A stretch of DNA of 64,000 bases from positions 1-64,000 of the forward strand of contig NZ_ML660053.1 of the NCBI RefSeq assembly GCF_007004665.1, read 5' to 3'. The stretch is from Denitrobaculum tricleocarpae. Its GTDB lineage: Bacteria; Pseudomonadota; Alphaproteobacteria; Kiloniellales; Kiloniellaceae. Below are positions 54,742 through 63,439 of this stretch, piece after piece. Numbering within the stretch: position 1 is the stretch's first letter; each line of letters starts with the position of its first letter. The notes under the pieces were generated by a model that was given only the letters and a program-made list of their open reading frames with translations, had not been told where the DNA came from and made no database searches. The position numbers and the translations under genes are program-made.

Positions 54742-55503
54742 GTGCCGAGTGAGAAACCAATTGTCTCCATGCGCGGAATCACCAAACGCTTCGGCGGTGT
54801 GACGGCGCTTCAGGATGTCGATCTTGAAGTCTCTTCCGGTGAGGTTCTGGCCATCGTCGGCGATAACGGCGCAGGTAAGTCCACGCTGATCAAGATCCTG
54901 ACCGGTGTCTATCAAGCCACTGAAGGCACGATAGAACTGGATGGGAAACCACTTTCCATGAACAGCCATTCCGAAGCCATCGCGCTGGGCATCGATGCGG
55001 TCTATCAGACGCTCGCACTGGCCGACCATCTGGACCCGGCGGCCAACATGTTCCTTGGGTCCGAGCTGACCAAATCGTTTTTCGGCATCCGGTATCTCGA
55101 CAATGGAAAGATGCGGCAAGAAGCGGAACGTGTGCTTCTGGAGCGCCTCGGTGTGCGACTGAAAAGCATGGATGTCGCGACCGAAAGCCTTTCCGGCGGT
55201 CAACGGCAGGCGGTCGCGATTGCCCGTGCGGTCTATCATTCTGACTTGCGGGTTCTGGTCATGGATGAGCCGACGGCAGCTCTTGGCCCGCAGGAAACCG
55301 CGCGCACGCTGAAACTGATCGAAGTCTTACGCAGGGAAGGCTTGGCCATCGTGCTGATCAGCCACTCGCTTGACGACGTTTTTGCTATTTCAGATCGCAT
55401 TCAGGTCATGCGCAGGGGTCGGCGCGTCGATGTCGTCACCACCAGCCAATCGTCCCATCAGGAAGTGTTGGGGCTGATCGTGGGCGCGGCAGACGCCGCC
55501 TGA
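54742..55503 (+). CDS. Sugar-type ABC transporter ATP-binding protein
   Basis: A 253-residue single-ATPase subunit of the ribose/fructose (CUT2-like) group. Walker A GDNGAGKST, signature LSGGQRQ and Walker B VLVMDEPTAALGP are intact. The GTG at 54742 is chosen over a TTG 15 bp upstream since GGGAGGG is spaced seven bases from it. Unlike RbsA, only one nucleotide domain is present, so a homodimer is expected. First gene of an ATPase-permease-binding-protein operon. Confidence 0.92.
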   Translation: MPSEKPIVSMRGITKRFGGVTALQDVDLEVSSGEVLAIVGDNGAGKSTLIKILTGVYQATEGTIELDGKPLSMNSHSEAIALGIDAVYQTLALADHLDPAANMFLGSELTKSFFGIRYLDNGKMRQEAERVLLERLGVRLKSMDVATESLSGGQRQAVAIARAVYHSDLRVLVMDEPTAALGPQETARTLKLIEVLRREGLAIVLISHSLDDVFAISDRIQVMRRGRRVDVVTTSQSSHQEVLGLIVGAADAA

Positions 55504-55516
55504 GGAGGAAATAAAG

Positions 55517-56632
55517 ATGCCCGCAACTGCCTCGAAAGGCCTGCAGGAACGGATCGACCCCTACCTGGCGATCCTTGGTCCCATGGTGATGATCCTCATG
55601 ATTCTCGCCTTTATGGGTGTCGCTGAACCGACCCGCTATTTCCGTGCATCCAATTTGAATATTATCCTGCTGGAGGCGGCCCTTTACATGCCGATGGCCA
55701 TGGCGATGACCTTCGTCATCACGCAGCGCGGCATCGATCTCTCGATTGGCTCGGTCGCGGCTTTAACCGGCATCATCGTGGCCTTTGCAATCAAGGAGTA
55801 CGGCTTCCCGGCCTGGGTGGCTGTCCTGCTCGGACTGGCCATCGGCAGCCTTTTTGGCCTGATCAATGGTCTGGTGATCACCAAATTCCGGGTTCCGGAT
55901 CTGATCGGCACGCTCGCAATGGATCTGGTTTACCGCGGCTTTGCGCTTGTTCTGGCCAAGGGGCTGGTCTTGGCGCGTTTTCCGGATCTCATAACCGAAA
56001 TCGGCCGCGGCCGCATACCCAACTTTTTGCCGATCCCCGTACTGATCGGCATTGCAACGCTCGTGATCGGCGCATTCCTTCTGCGGCGCAGCCGGTTCGG
56101 ACGCTACTCCATCGCGATCGGTTCTAACCCGGAGGCGGCCGAGATGACCGGCATCGCGGTCAACCGCTATAAAGTCTATGCCTACGTCCTGATGGGCGCC
56201 ATGGCGGGCCTTGCCGGTGTTATGCTGATGGGTAAGCTTAATGCCGTTCAGGCCACCTCCGCGCCCTACTTCAATCTCCATGTGATCGCGGCCGTCGTTG
56301 TGGGAGGCACCTCGCTCTTTGGCGGGCGGGCCTACATGCTGGGGTCGTTTGCCGGCGTTCTTCTGCTCTCCATGATGATCAACGCGCTGGTCACTCTGGG
56401 CATCGAATTCTTTTGGCAATCGGTCGCGTCGGGCGTCGTGATCATCTTGTCTGTCGCCTTTTACACCTGGCTGCAAAAGAAAGACCGGGATGGCACAAGA
56501 AGGCTGCTGAATAACATTACGGCGCCTGACAATGTCAAACTGGCGAAACTCGGCGGAGCAATTTCCCTCGGAATCGCTGTGCTCCTGGTCATGGGATCAC
56601 TGCTTTCCACGGGATCGGTCCCCAGCGGTTGA
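55517..56632 (+). CDS. Sugar-type ABC transporter permease (RbsC family)
   Basis: A 371-residue inner-membrane permease with about ten TM helices. It has the family blocks QRGIDLSIGSVAALTGIIVA, NGLVITKFRVPDLIGTLAM, SNPEAAEMTGIAV and VIAAVVVGGTSLFGGRAYML. A GGAGG lies seven bases before the ATG. It works with the ATPase just upstream and the binding protein whose gene follows. Confidence 0.93.
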   Translation: MPATASKGLQERIDPYLAILGPMVMILMILAFMGVAEPTRYFRASNLNIILLEAALYMPMAMAMTFVITQRGIDLSIGSVAALTGIIVAFAIKEYGFPAWVAVLLGLAIGSLFGLINGLVITKFRVPDLIGTLAMDLVYRGFALVLAKGLVLARFPDLITEIGRGRIPNFLPIPVLIGIATLVIGAFLLRRSRFGRYSIAIGSNPEAAEMTGIAVNRYKVYAYVLMGAMAGLAGVMLMGKLNAVQATSAPYFNLHVIAAVVVGGTSLFGGRAYMLGSFAGVLLLSMMINALVTLGIEFFWQSVASGVVIILSVAFYTWLQKKDRDGTRRLLNNITAPDNVKLAKLGGAISLGIAVLLVMGSLLSTGSVPSG

Positions 56633-56682
56633 GGAGAGATGCCGCTGGAGAAAAATTTCACCAAGTCTGGGAGGACGAAAGA

Positions 56683-57840
56683 ATGAATAAGAAACCATTG
56701 GGAATCCTCGGATCGACCGCCCTTGTTTGTGCGGCCTCCGTTGTGTTTGCGGGCGCCGTCGCGGCCCAGGATCTGCCGCTGAAGGCCTTGCCTGGAGACG
56801 AGGGGCGCGACCACTGGCTGCCGGAGCAGGTCAACGAACCGGGCAAGCTCGAGGCGTTGCAAGCGGCGACCGGTAGGGAAGCTGTGAAGTTCTCCGGAAC
56901 TCTTGAGAAGCCGCTGCAGATCGCACTGATTTATCCTTCAGCAGACGTCTCCGATTTCTGGGCACGCAATTATCTCGCGCTGACCAAACGGCTCGATCAA
57001 CTGGGTATCCCTTACGAAACGACGGAGTTTGCGTCCCGCCAGATCGAACACTCGCTGCAGGCCACCTATGCCACCCAGGTCGAGCAGGATGCCGACCTTT
57101 ATGACTACGTCATTTTCGGACCTTCTGAATTGGCGACCCAGGCTGACAACATCGAAAAGCTGGCCGGCAACGGGGATTTCGTGACTTACGTCTGGGCCTT
57201 TCATACGCCGCTGAAGCACTTCAAGAAACAGCCCGCCGCCTGGTTCGATTTCTCATCGGCCTACGGGGCGCAGAAGATCTGCAGCTATATGCTGGAGCGT
57301 CTGGGCAAGGACGTGACCTTCGCCATGAATCGCGGCATCCCTGGCGTGACCGACAATCAGCGCTCGGGCGATTTCAAAGACTGCGTCATGGAGAAGGGCA
57401 ACTGGAACGTCGTCTATGAGCACTACGGCGAGTACCGTCGCGAAGGCGGTTTCGATGGCACCAACCTGATGATCCAGGCCTATCCGGAAGCCAACGTGAT
57501 CCACAACGCGAACACTGCCATGGCCATGGGCTCGGTCGAGGCGCAGGTTGCCGCCGGCAAAGAGAAGGATATTTTCTCCACCGGATGGGGCGGGACCGGC
57601 CTCGAACTGGATGCCATCCGGCGTGGTGAACTGGATGCGACCCCCATGCGCATGGGGGATGATGTCGGTGCCGCGACGGCTGAAGCGATCAAGGCCGATC
57701 TGGAGGGCCGAGCGGCAGAACTCCCCCTGGTCTTTCTCGGCCGCATCACGGTCGCCCACGATCAAATGAGCGGTGAAGAAATCGATAACCTCGAAAAAGA
57801 GGCTTTCCGCTTCTCGGGCGTTGGCGCACTCAAGCGTTAA
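56683..57840 (+). CDS. ABC transporter substrate-binding protein (Peripla_BP_4 type)
   Basis: A ~385-residue periplasmic binding protein. Start ATG 56683 (GGGAGG seven bases upstream) gives the signal peptide LGILGSTALVCAASVVFAGA cleaved before QDLPL; an earlier in-frame codon overlaps the permease. The body (IALIYPSADVSDFWARNYLA; GPSELATQADNIEKLAG) is the ribose/autoinducer-2-like fold. The downstream enzyme genes point to L-threonate or another four-carbon acid sugar as ligand (inference). Confidence 0.9.
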   Translation: MNKKPLGILGSTALVCAASVVFAGAVAAQDLPLKALPGDEGRDHWLPEQVNEPGKLEALQAATGREAVKFSGTLEKPLQIALIYPSADVSDFWARNYLALTKRLDQLGIPYETTEFASRQIEHSLQATYATQVEQDADLYDYVIFGPSELATQADNIEKLAGNGDFVTYVWAFHTPLKHFKKQPAAWFDFSSAYGAQKICSYMLERLGKDVTFAMNRGIPGVTDNQRSGDFKDCVMEKGNWNVVYEHYGEYRREGGFDGTNLMIQAYPEANVIHNANTAMAMGSVEAQVAAGKEKDIFSTGWGGTGLELDAIRRGELDATPMRMGDDVGAATAEAIKADLEGRAAELPLVFLGRITVAHDQMSGEEIDNLEKEAFRFSGVGALKR

Positions 57841-57859
57841 AGTCTAAAGCCGCAGGGTT

Positions 57860-58624
57860 TCAGGCAATTTTTGTCATCCAGCCCAGGCCGGCTTCCGTTG
57901 TGGTGGCCGGCCTGTACTCTGCGCCGACCGGTGCTGTGAAACCAAGCGCCCGGATGCTGCGCATGACATGCCGGTAATCGAGTTCGCCGTTGTCAGGTTC
58001 CGCGCGGGTGGGGACAGCCGCGATCTGAATATGGCCGATGATCGGCATGAACTGCTCGAGCCGGCGGGTGATGTCGCCCTGCATGATTTGGATATGATAG
58101 CAGTCGAACATCAGTTTCAGATTTGCAGCGCCCACTGCCTCAATGATCTCGGCGGCCTGGTCCGCGTTGTTCAGGAAGTAGCCAGGCGCGTCGTAGTGAT
58201 TAAGGGGTTCGATGACGATGGTGATGCCGTGCTCCGCCGCGCGGTCACAGGCGTAGTGCAGGTTTTCGACAAAGCTCTCGCGCGCGGCATTGCCCTGTGC
58301 GAACCCGGCCATGACGTGGATGTTGCGCGCGCCGATGGCCTGTGCGTACGCGATGGCCTGATCGATGAGTGCGCGTGCTTCTTCCTCGCGTCCCGGTATC
58401 GCGGCTACTCCATTATCGCCCGCGGCCAGATTCCCGCGTTCCGTATTGATCCCAAGCATTAGTAAGCCGGTTTCTTCCAGCGCGGCCTTTACCTCCTCGA
58501 CCGGGGTGTCGTAGGGACAGTGGCATTCCACCGCATCAAATCCGGCGCGGGCAGCTGCGCGAATAGCCTCGGGCAGGGAAAGCTCGGTCCAGAGAAAACC
58601 AAGGTTTGCTGAAAAGCCACTCAT
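57860..58624 (-). CDS. otnI: 2-oxo-tetronate isomerase (OtnI/hydroxypyruvate isomerase family)
   Basis: A 254-residue TIM-barrel (xylose-isomerase-like) enzyme. It opens SGFSANLGFLWTELSLPEAI and contains the metal-site segments IVIEPLNHYD, LMFDCYHIQIMQGD and GAEYRP. The ATG at 58624 is preferred over an upstream TTG. In acid-sugar pathways OtnI converts 2-oxo- to 3-oxo-tetronate. It follows the aldolase-type gene by 5 bp and is convergent with the binding-protein gene, leaving 19 bp. Confidence 0.87.
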   Translation of the reverse strand: MSGFSANLGFLWTELSLPEAIRAAARAGFDAVECHCPYDTPVEEVKAALEETGLLMLGINTERGNLAAGDNGVAAIPGREEEARALIDQAIAYAQAIGARNIHVMAGFAQGNAARESFVENLHYACDRAAEHGITIVIEPLNHYDAPGYFLNNADQAAEIIEAVGAANLKLMFDCYHIQIMQGDITRRLEQFMPIIGHIQIAAVPTRAEPDNGELDYRHVMRSIRALGFTAPVGAEYRPATTTEAGLGWMTKIA

Positions 58625-58629
58625 GAAGC

Positions 58630-59280
58630 CTAGTCCCAATCCACGTCAAATTTCTCCACGATCGCCGTGATCTGTTCCGCATTAAGCATTGCAGGATTTG
58701 CGCCGCGGGTCAGCAAGGCAAGCTTTGCGGTCTCTTCCAGTTCTTCGATGGCGTAGACGGCTGCCTCGAGGTCCTTCCCGGCTACCACGGGACCGTGGTT
58801 TGCGAGCACCACGGCGCTGCGCCTGCCGGCCAGGCCGCGAATAGCGTCGCCCATGGCGGGATCACCCGGCATGAAGTAGGGCAGTAGCTTGACCTTGCCG
58901 AGGCGCATGATCGAATAGGCGGTCAGGGGCGGCAGCATGTTTTCCGGATCGACCTCCGGTATCAGCGATAGCGCAACGGAGTGACTTGAATGGAGGTGAA
59001 CGACGGCGCCTGTCTTGGCCTGCCGGGTTTCGTAAAAAGCCGAGTGCAGCGGCATCTCCTTTGTCGGCTTGTCACCGTCGATCTGCCGGACGTCAGCATC
59101 GAACAGCGAGAGGCGCGCAGGATCGAGAGACCCAAAGCTGCTGCCGGTCGGTGAAACGAGAAGGCGTCCGTCCGAAAGTCGGGCCGAGATGTTGCCCGAG
59201 GAACCGCCGGTCAGGCCGCGTTCGAACATGGATTTCGCGAGCCGGCACATCTGCTCGCGGAGTTGGGTTTCCTCGCTCAT
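58630..59280 (-). CDS. otnC: 3-oxo-tetronate 4-phosphate decarboxylase (class II aldolase/adducin fold)
   Basis: A 216-residue class II aldolase-fold enzyme with the zinc-binding His pair in VVHLHSSHSVALS and a third His in VVLANHGPVVAG, plus TGGSSGNISARL at the start (phosphate-binding loop). Known OtnC decarboxylates 3-oxo-tetronate 4-phosphate to dihydroxyacetone phosphate and CO2. Its ATG overlaps the stop of the kinase gene (ATGA), so the two are translationally coupled. Confidence 0.88.
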   Translation of the reverse strand: MSEETQLREQMCRLAKSMFERGLTGGSSGNISARLSDGRLLVSPTGSSFGSLDPARLSLFDADVRQIDGDKPTKEMPLHSAFYETRQAKTGAVVHLHSSHSVALSLIPEVDPENMLPPLTAYSIMRLGKVKLLPYFMPGDPAMGDAIRGLAGRRSAVVLANHGPVVAGKDLEAAVYAIEELEETAKLALLTRGANPAMLNAEQITAIVEKFDVDWD

Positions 59281-60551
59281 TGCGCGTCCAGCATCTCAAG
59301 GGCGCGGGCAAAGAAATCTTCCTGCCCGAAGTTACCTGATTTCAGCGTGAGCGCGATGTCCTGACCTGCGCTGTCGCACCAGGTCCAGGGCACGCCGGGC
59401 GCGATCTCGGGCCCGATCGTCATCTGCTTGACCCCGAGCGCGTTGGTCACCGCGCCGGAGGTCTCGCCGCCGGCAACCACGAAGCGCCGGACTCCGCTGT
59501 CCCGGGCCTGCACCGCCAAGTCGGCAAGGGCATCTTCGACCAGCTTGCCGGCTTTCTCCACACCGAGTTTGTCTTGAGCCGCGGCGACTTCGGCAGGTTC
59601 AGCGGTGGCGTAGATGATTTTGGGGGCCTCGGCGGGTTGCTGTGCGAGCCAATCGCGCGCCGCTTGGACGCCTTCGCTGGCCAAAGCCAGAGGATCAAGC
59701 TTAAAGGCATTAGCATCTGCAGCGAAAGCGGCAACCTGCTTGCGGGTCATGGCGGAGCAACTGCCCGAAAGAACTATCTGTCCCGGTGCCAGGGAAGGTC
59801 TGACCGGCTTTGGAGCGTCTGCCGAAAGCACGTCGTCCGCCATGTAGAGCGCGGGCAGGGGCATGGCGACCGCGCTGCCGCCGGTCATCAAAGGCATGTT
59901 GCGGCAGGCTTCGGCGATAACCGTCAGATCGGCGTTCGCGACCGCGTCGACCACAACATGCGCAACGCCTTCCCGACGTAGTGCTTCAAGCCGGTTTTGC
60001 AAAGCCGTTACACCTTGATCCACGACCAGCCGGTTTGCGAGACCTACCTTCCGCGTAACCTGCGGTTCCAGCAGCCGCATCAGGTTGGAGTCGCGCATGG
60101 GGGTCAGGGGGTGGTCTTTCATGGGGCTTTCATGGAGCGGCTGTTCCCCGACGAAGAGGTTGCCCATGAAGATACTGCGGCCATTCTCGGGAAAGGCAGG
60201 ACAATAGATGGTCTGGTCGCTGTTCAGTTTCGCCATGAGCGCCTCGGCAACCGGACCGATATTACCTTTCGCCGTGCTGTCGAAGGTGGAGCAGTATTTC
60301 CAGAAGAAGCGCGCGGCGCCCGCCGCCTGCAACCAGGTAAGCGCGGCCTCGGTCTCGGCGATTGCTTCCTCGATCGGGGCTGTCCGGCACTTCAGCGCGA
60401 TCACCTCAAAGCTGGAGAGCTCCAGCTCGCCGGGCGCGGTCTCCGGTACGCCCAATCGAAGGGACACCCGGACACCGCTTCGTGCCAATAAACCTGCCAG
60501 GTCTGTGGCGCCCGTGAAGTCATCTGCGATACAGCCAAGAACAACAGTCAT
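59277..60551 (-). CDS. otnK: Four-carbon acid-sugar kinase (DUF1537 family, OtnK)
   Basis: A 424-residue DUF1537 kinase. The N-domain opens VVLGCIADDFTGATDLAGLL, the family's substrate-binding DDxTGA motif, and has YCSTFDSTAKGNIGP. The C-domain carries the ATP-binding VLSGSCSAMTRKQVA and VVAGGETSGAVTNALG. Such kinases phosphorylate the C4 hydroxyl of 3-oxo-tetronate or a related acid sugar. It lies between the dehydrogenase gene (5 bp away) and otnC (4-bp overlap). Confidence 0.93.
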   Translation of the reverse strand: MTVVLGCIADDFTGATDLAGLLARSGVRVSLRLGVPETAPGELELSSFEVIALKCRTAPIEEAIAETEAALTWLQAAGAARFFWKYCSTFDSTAKGNIGPVAEALMAKLNSDQTIYCPAFPENGRSIFMGNLFVGEQPLHESPMKDHPLTPMRDSNLMRLLEPQVTRKVGLANRLVVDQGVTALQNRLEALRREGVAHVVVDAVANADLTVIAEACRNMPLMTGGSAVAMPLPALYMADDVLSADAPKPVRPSLAPGQIVLSGSCSAMTRKQVAAFAADANAFKLDPLALASEGVQAARDWLAQQPAEAPKIIYATAEPAEVAAAQDKLGVEKAGKLVEDALADLAVQARDSGVRRFVVAGGETSGAVTNALGVKQMTIGPEIAPGVPWTWCDSAGQDIALTLKSGNFGQEDFFARALEMLDAQ

Positions 60552-60556
60552 GATCG

Positions 60557-61462
60557 TTACTTTCCGCTCGAGCCGGGCAAGGCAATGCCACCCTTCGCCG
60601 CGTAGACCTTGGCAACCGCTGAGTCGTCCTCACGCCCATAGCCTGCGGTCTGGGCTTCCTTAAAGAGAGACAGCGCCGTCTCAGAAAGGGGGAGGGGGAA
60701 GTCCGCGGCACGCCCCTCCGAGGTCACGATCCCCATGTCTTTCACGAAGATATCGACGGCTGACTTGGGCGCGTAATCGCCATCGACAACGTGTTGCCCG
60801 CGGTTCTCGAACATCCAGGAATTGCCCGCGCATTCAATGATGACCTCGTAGAGCATTCTTGCATCCAGGCCGGATCTGATCCCCATTGTGAGGGCTTCGC
60901 CCATGGCCGCGATATGCACACCCGCCAGAAGCTGATTGATCATCTTGACCCGGGAACCGGTGCCGGGGTCGTCGCCGAGCCGGAAGACTTTGCTGGCGAT
61001 GGCGTCGAGGGCCGGGCCGGCCTGATCGAAAGCGCCTGCAGCCCCGGAAGCCATGATGGTCATCTCGCCTGCAAGTGCCTTCGCGGCTCCTCCGGAGACC
61101 GGCGCGTCAATGACCTTCATGCCCGCGGCAGTCAGTCGCGTGGCGACATCGAGCGTGTAAGACGGTGGCATAGTCACGCAGAGCACGAAGGTACTTCCGG
61201 GCGCTGCCGCGGCCACGGCGCCATTCTCGCCGAACAGCACCTGATCGGTTTGTTCAGCGTTCACGACGAACACAAAGATGATATCTGCGCCTGCGGCGGC
61301 TTCCGAAGGCGTAGAGCTGGTCTGACCACCTTCTTTTCTGAAGTCGTCGAGGACAGTCTCGCGGATATCTACGCCCGCTGTGGGGAAACCTGCGCGCAGT
61401 AGGGACACAGCCGCGCCCCAGCCCATTGAGCCCAAACCGATAACCGCTGTCGTTAAGCCCAT
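60557..61462 (-). CDS. ltnD: L-threonate dehydrogenase-like beta-hydroxyacid dehydrogenase (LtnD)
   Basis: A 301-residue NAD-dependent enzyme of the 3-hydroxyisobutyrate dehydrogenase family. It has the Rossmann start VIGLGSMGWGAA, the substrate loop DAPVSGGAAKALAGEM and the catalytic Lys in GSRVKMINQLLAG. In the DUF1537 acid-sugar pathways, LtnD oxidises L-threonate at C2. It is the first gene of the leftward catabolic operon, its promoter lying under the double TATCGATA operator facing lacI. D-erythronate use would need a different dehydrogenase, so L-threonate is favoured. Confidence 0.87.
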   Translation of the reverse strand: MGLTTAVIGLGSMGWGAAVSLLRAGFPTAGVDIRETVLDDFRKEGGQTSSTPSEAAAGADIIFVFVVNAEQTDQVLFGENGAVAAAAPGSTFVLCVTMPPSYTLDVATRLTAAGMKVIDAPVSGGAAKALAGEMTIMASGAAGAFDQAGPALDAIASKVFRLGDDPGTGSRVKMINQLLAGVHIAAMGEALTMGIRSGLDARMLYEVIIECAGNSWMFENRGQHVVDGDYAPKSAVDIFVKDMGIVTSEGRAADFPLPLSETALSLFKEAQTAGYGREDDSAVAKVYAAKGGIALPGSSGK

Positions 61463-61494
61463 GATCGCGCCTTTTCAATAAGAGTCTGGACATG

Positions 61495-61520
61495 TGGTAT
61501 CGATACCGGTATCGATACCA
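61495..61520. promoter_or_regulatory. Double LacI-type operator between ltnD and lacI
   Basis: Two head-to-tail copies of GGTATCGATACC (61496-61507 and 61508-61519), framed by T and A, form a 26-bp perfect palindrome. It lies 33 bp upstream of ltnD and 78 bp upstream of the lacI-family gene. It shares the core TATCGATA with the palindrome in front of the transporter. Confidence 0.8.
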
Positions 61521-61597
61521 GTGATGCTGGTTTTAGGTAAAGAAACCCGGAAAGTCAATCAGCTGTTGAGATCGCGGGGCGCGTTTCGAAGCTTACA

Positions 61598-62632
61598 GTG
61601 CTCAAACCATCAGGACCGACAGCCTTGAGAAGCAAACCAACCCTGGTTGAAGTCGCCGCGCTGGCAGGGGTCAGCAAGATGACCGCATCGCGTGCCTTGC
61701 GTGGTGCCGCGGACGTTTCGGAGAAGAACGTCGAGAAGGTTTTGCGGGCGTCCGAGGAAATCGGCTACGTGACCAACCACCTGGCCACTTCTCTATCATC
61801 GCGCACCACGAACCTGATCGGCGTGATCGTACCAAGCCTCTCCAACGTCGTCTTTGCCGAGGTGCTTGCCGGGATCTCGGATTCCATTCAGGAGAGCGGC
61901 AAGCAACCGGTATTCGGGGTTTCCAACTACGATTCCGAAGTCGAAAAAGGCATTATCCGCGACATGCTCTCCTGGCGACCTGCGGGTATCATCGTCACCG
62001 GCCTTGAACAAACCGATCAATCCAAGAAATTGCTCGAAGGTGCCGGTATCCCTGTCGCGCAGATCATGGATGTGGATGGCGACCTCATTGACATAAATGT
62101 CGGCCTCTCGCACATCGATGCGGGCCGTGACATGGCGCGGGCGCTGATCAATCGCGGACGATCCAGGTTCGCCTACATCGGCAGCGCACTGGATAAAGAC
62201 ATCCGGGCCCGAAAGCGCATGAAAGGCTTTCAAGAGGAACTAAGCGACGCGGGGCTGGAATTGATCACTATGCGCACCGACGCAGGTTTTTCGTCGCTCG
62301 CCTTGGGGCGCCAGCTGACCGACGAGATTCTGGCATCCGGGTGTGAAATCGACTGCATCTACTATTCCAACGACGATCTGGCCGCTGGGGGGTTATTCGC
62401 CGCCATGGCGGCTGGCCTAGAGGTTCCCAGGCAGCTCTTGATCGCCGGCTTCAATGGTCTTGAATTTCTCGAGGGCTTGCCGGTCCGTCTGGCAACGACG
62501 CGTTCGCCACGGCGCAAGATAGGTTCCGAAGTCACGCGGGTTCTGCTTGAGGCCATGAAACGGTCCCTGACACCCGATGAACGAAGGCTCATATTCCGGC
62601 CCGAGATCGATCTGGGGGACGCAGCACACTAA
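61598..62632 (+). CDS. LacI-family transcriptional regulator of the acid-sugar cluster
   Basis: A 344-residue LacI/GalR regulator. The N-terminal helix-turn-helix and hinge are TLVEVAALAGVSKMTASRAL, and the periplasmic-binding-like sensor domain follows from ~62 (NLIGVIVPSLSNVVFAEVLA). It starts at GTG 61598, or at a TTG nine codons on that has AGGA nine bases upstream. It is divergent from ltnD across a double palindromic operator and probably represses both this operon and the distant ABC transporter until the acid sugar or a derivative binds. Confidence 0.92.
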   Translation: MLKPSGPTALRSKPTLVEVAALAGVSKMTASRALRGAADVSEKNVEKVLRASEEIGYVTNHLATSLSSRTTNLIGVIVPSLSNVVFAEVLAGISDSIQESGKQPVFGVSNYDSEVEKGIIRDMLSWRPAGIIVTGLEQTDQSKKLLEGAGIPVAQIMDVDGDLIDINVGLSHIDAGRDMARALINRGRSRFAYIGSALDKDIRARKRMKGFQEELSDAGLELITMRTDAGFSSLALGRQLTDEILASGCEIDCIYYSNDDLAAGGLFAAMAAGLEVPRQLLIAGFNGLEFLEGLPVRLATTRSPRRKIGSEVTRVLLEAMKRSLTPDERRLIFRPEIDLGDAAH

Positions 62633-62745
62633 GAAAGAGCTGTGGTGAATTGTCTGGCGGTAAAGGCACAGAGGTCACTATGCTGTCGATTCTCCAGACA
62701 TACCGGCCCCTGCACGGGGCACAGATCATCAAGGAACGATAAGGC

Positions 62746-63393
62746 ATGGCGGCACTTGAGCTTATCATTGGAAATAAAAACTACTCTTCCTGGTCCTTTC
62801 GGCCCTGGATCGCCATGAAAGTGAAGAACGTTGACTTCAAAGAGACCCTCAGTCTTTTTGATGAGGCGACCGATCAGGCGCATTTTCTCGAGTTCTCGCC
62901 AACCAAGAAAGTGCCGGTTTTAAAGGATGGTGACCATACGATCTGGGAATCGATGGCGATCCTCGAGTATCTGGCGGATCTCTTTCCCGACCGTGGTTTC
63001 TGGCCGGAAGACCGGATGATGCGGGCACATGCGCGCTCGATTTCCAATGAAATGCATGCGGGCTTTGGGCCGCTGCGCAGCGAATGCTCTATGAATATGC
63101 GCCGTGAGGTGCGGGCGATCGGGGTTTCGGATGGCGTGCGCAAGGATGTTGCACGTATCGAGGCCATCTGGGAAGGCTGTCTGAAAAGCTACGGAGGTCC
63201 CTTCCTTTTCGGTGAGTTCAGCAATGCGGATGCCATGTTTGCGCCGGTCGTGAACCGGCTCGACCGCTATGAACTCAGCCGGACGCCTGCGGTGCTCGAT
63301 TACTCCCAGGCCATGACGGCACTGCCCGCCTGGCAGGAATGGGAGGCCGCAGGAAAAGCGGAGCCCTGGATTGTGGAGGCGGATGAAGCCTAG
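62746..63393 (+). CDS. Glutathione S-transferase family protein
   Basis: A 215-residue GST. The thioredoxin-like N-domain (ALELIIGNKNYSSWSFRPWI; cis-Pro in KKVPVLKDG; glutathione-binding WESMAILEYLADLFP) is followed by the helical C-domain. The catalytic residue is probably a Ser in NYSSWSFRP. Such small bacterial GSTs conjugate or isomerise electrophiles in the cytoplasm. It follows the lacI gene by ~110 bp and is likely unrelated to the acid-sugar pathway. Confidence 0.9.
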   Translation: MAALELIIGNKNYSSWSFRPWIAMKVKNVDFKETLSLFDEATDQAHFLEFSPTKKVPVLKDGDHTIWESMAILEYLADLFPDRGFWPEDRMMRAHARSISNEMHAGFGPLRSECSMNMRREVRAIGVSDGVRKDVARIEAIWEGCLKSYGGPFLFGEFSNADAMFAPVVNRLDRYELSRTPAVLDYSQAMTALPAWQEWEAAGKAEPWIVEADEA

Positions 63394-63439
63394 TTAAGTG
63401 CGATTGTGCGCAGTTTGTTCAATATCGGCAGGACCTTTC

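Noticed and set aside
54419-54760. Minus-strand frame upstream of the ABC transporter
   Set aside because: It covers the operator palindrome and the ribosome site of the transporter gene; no family-like sequence.
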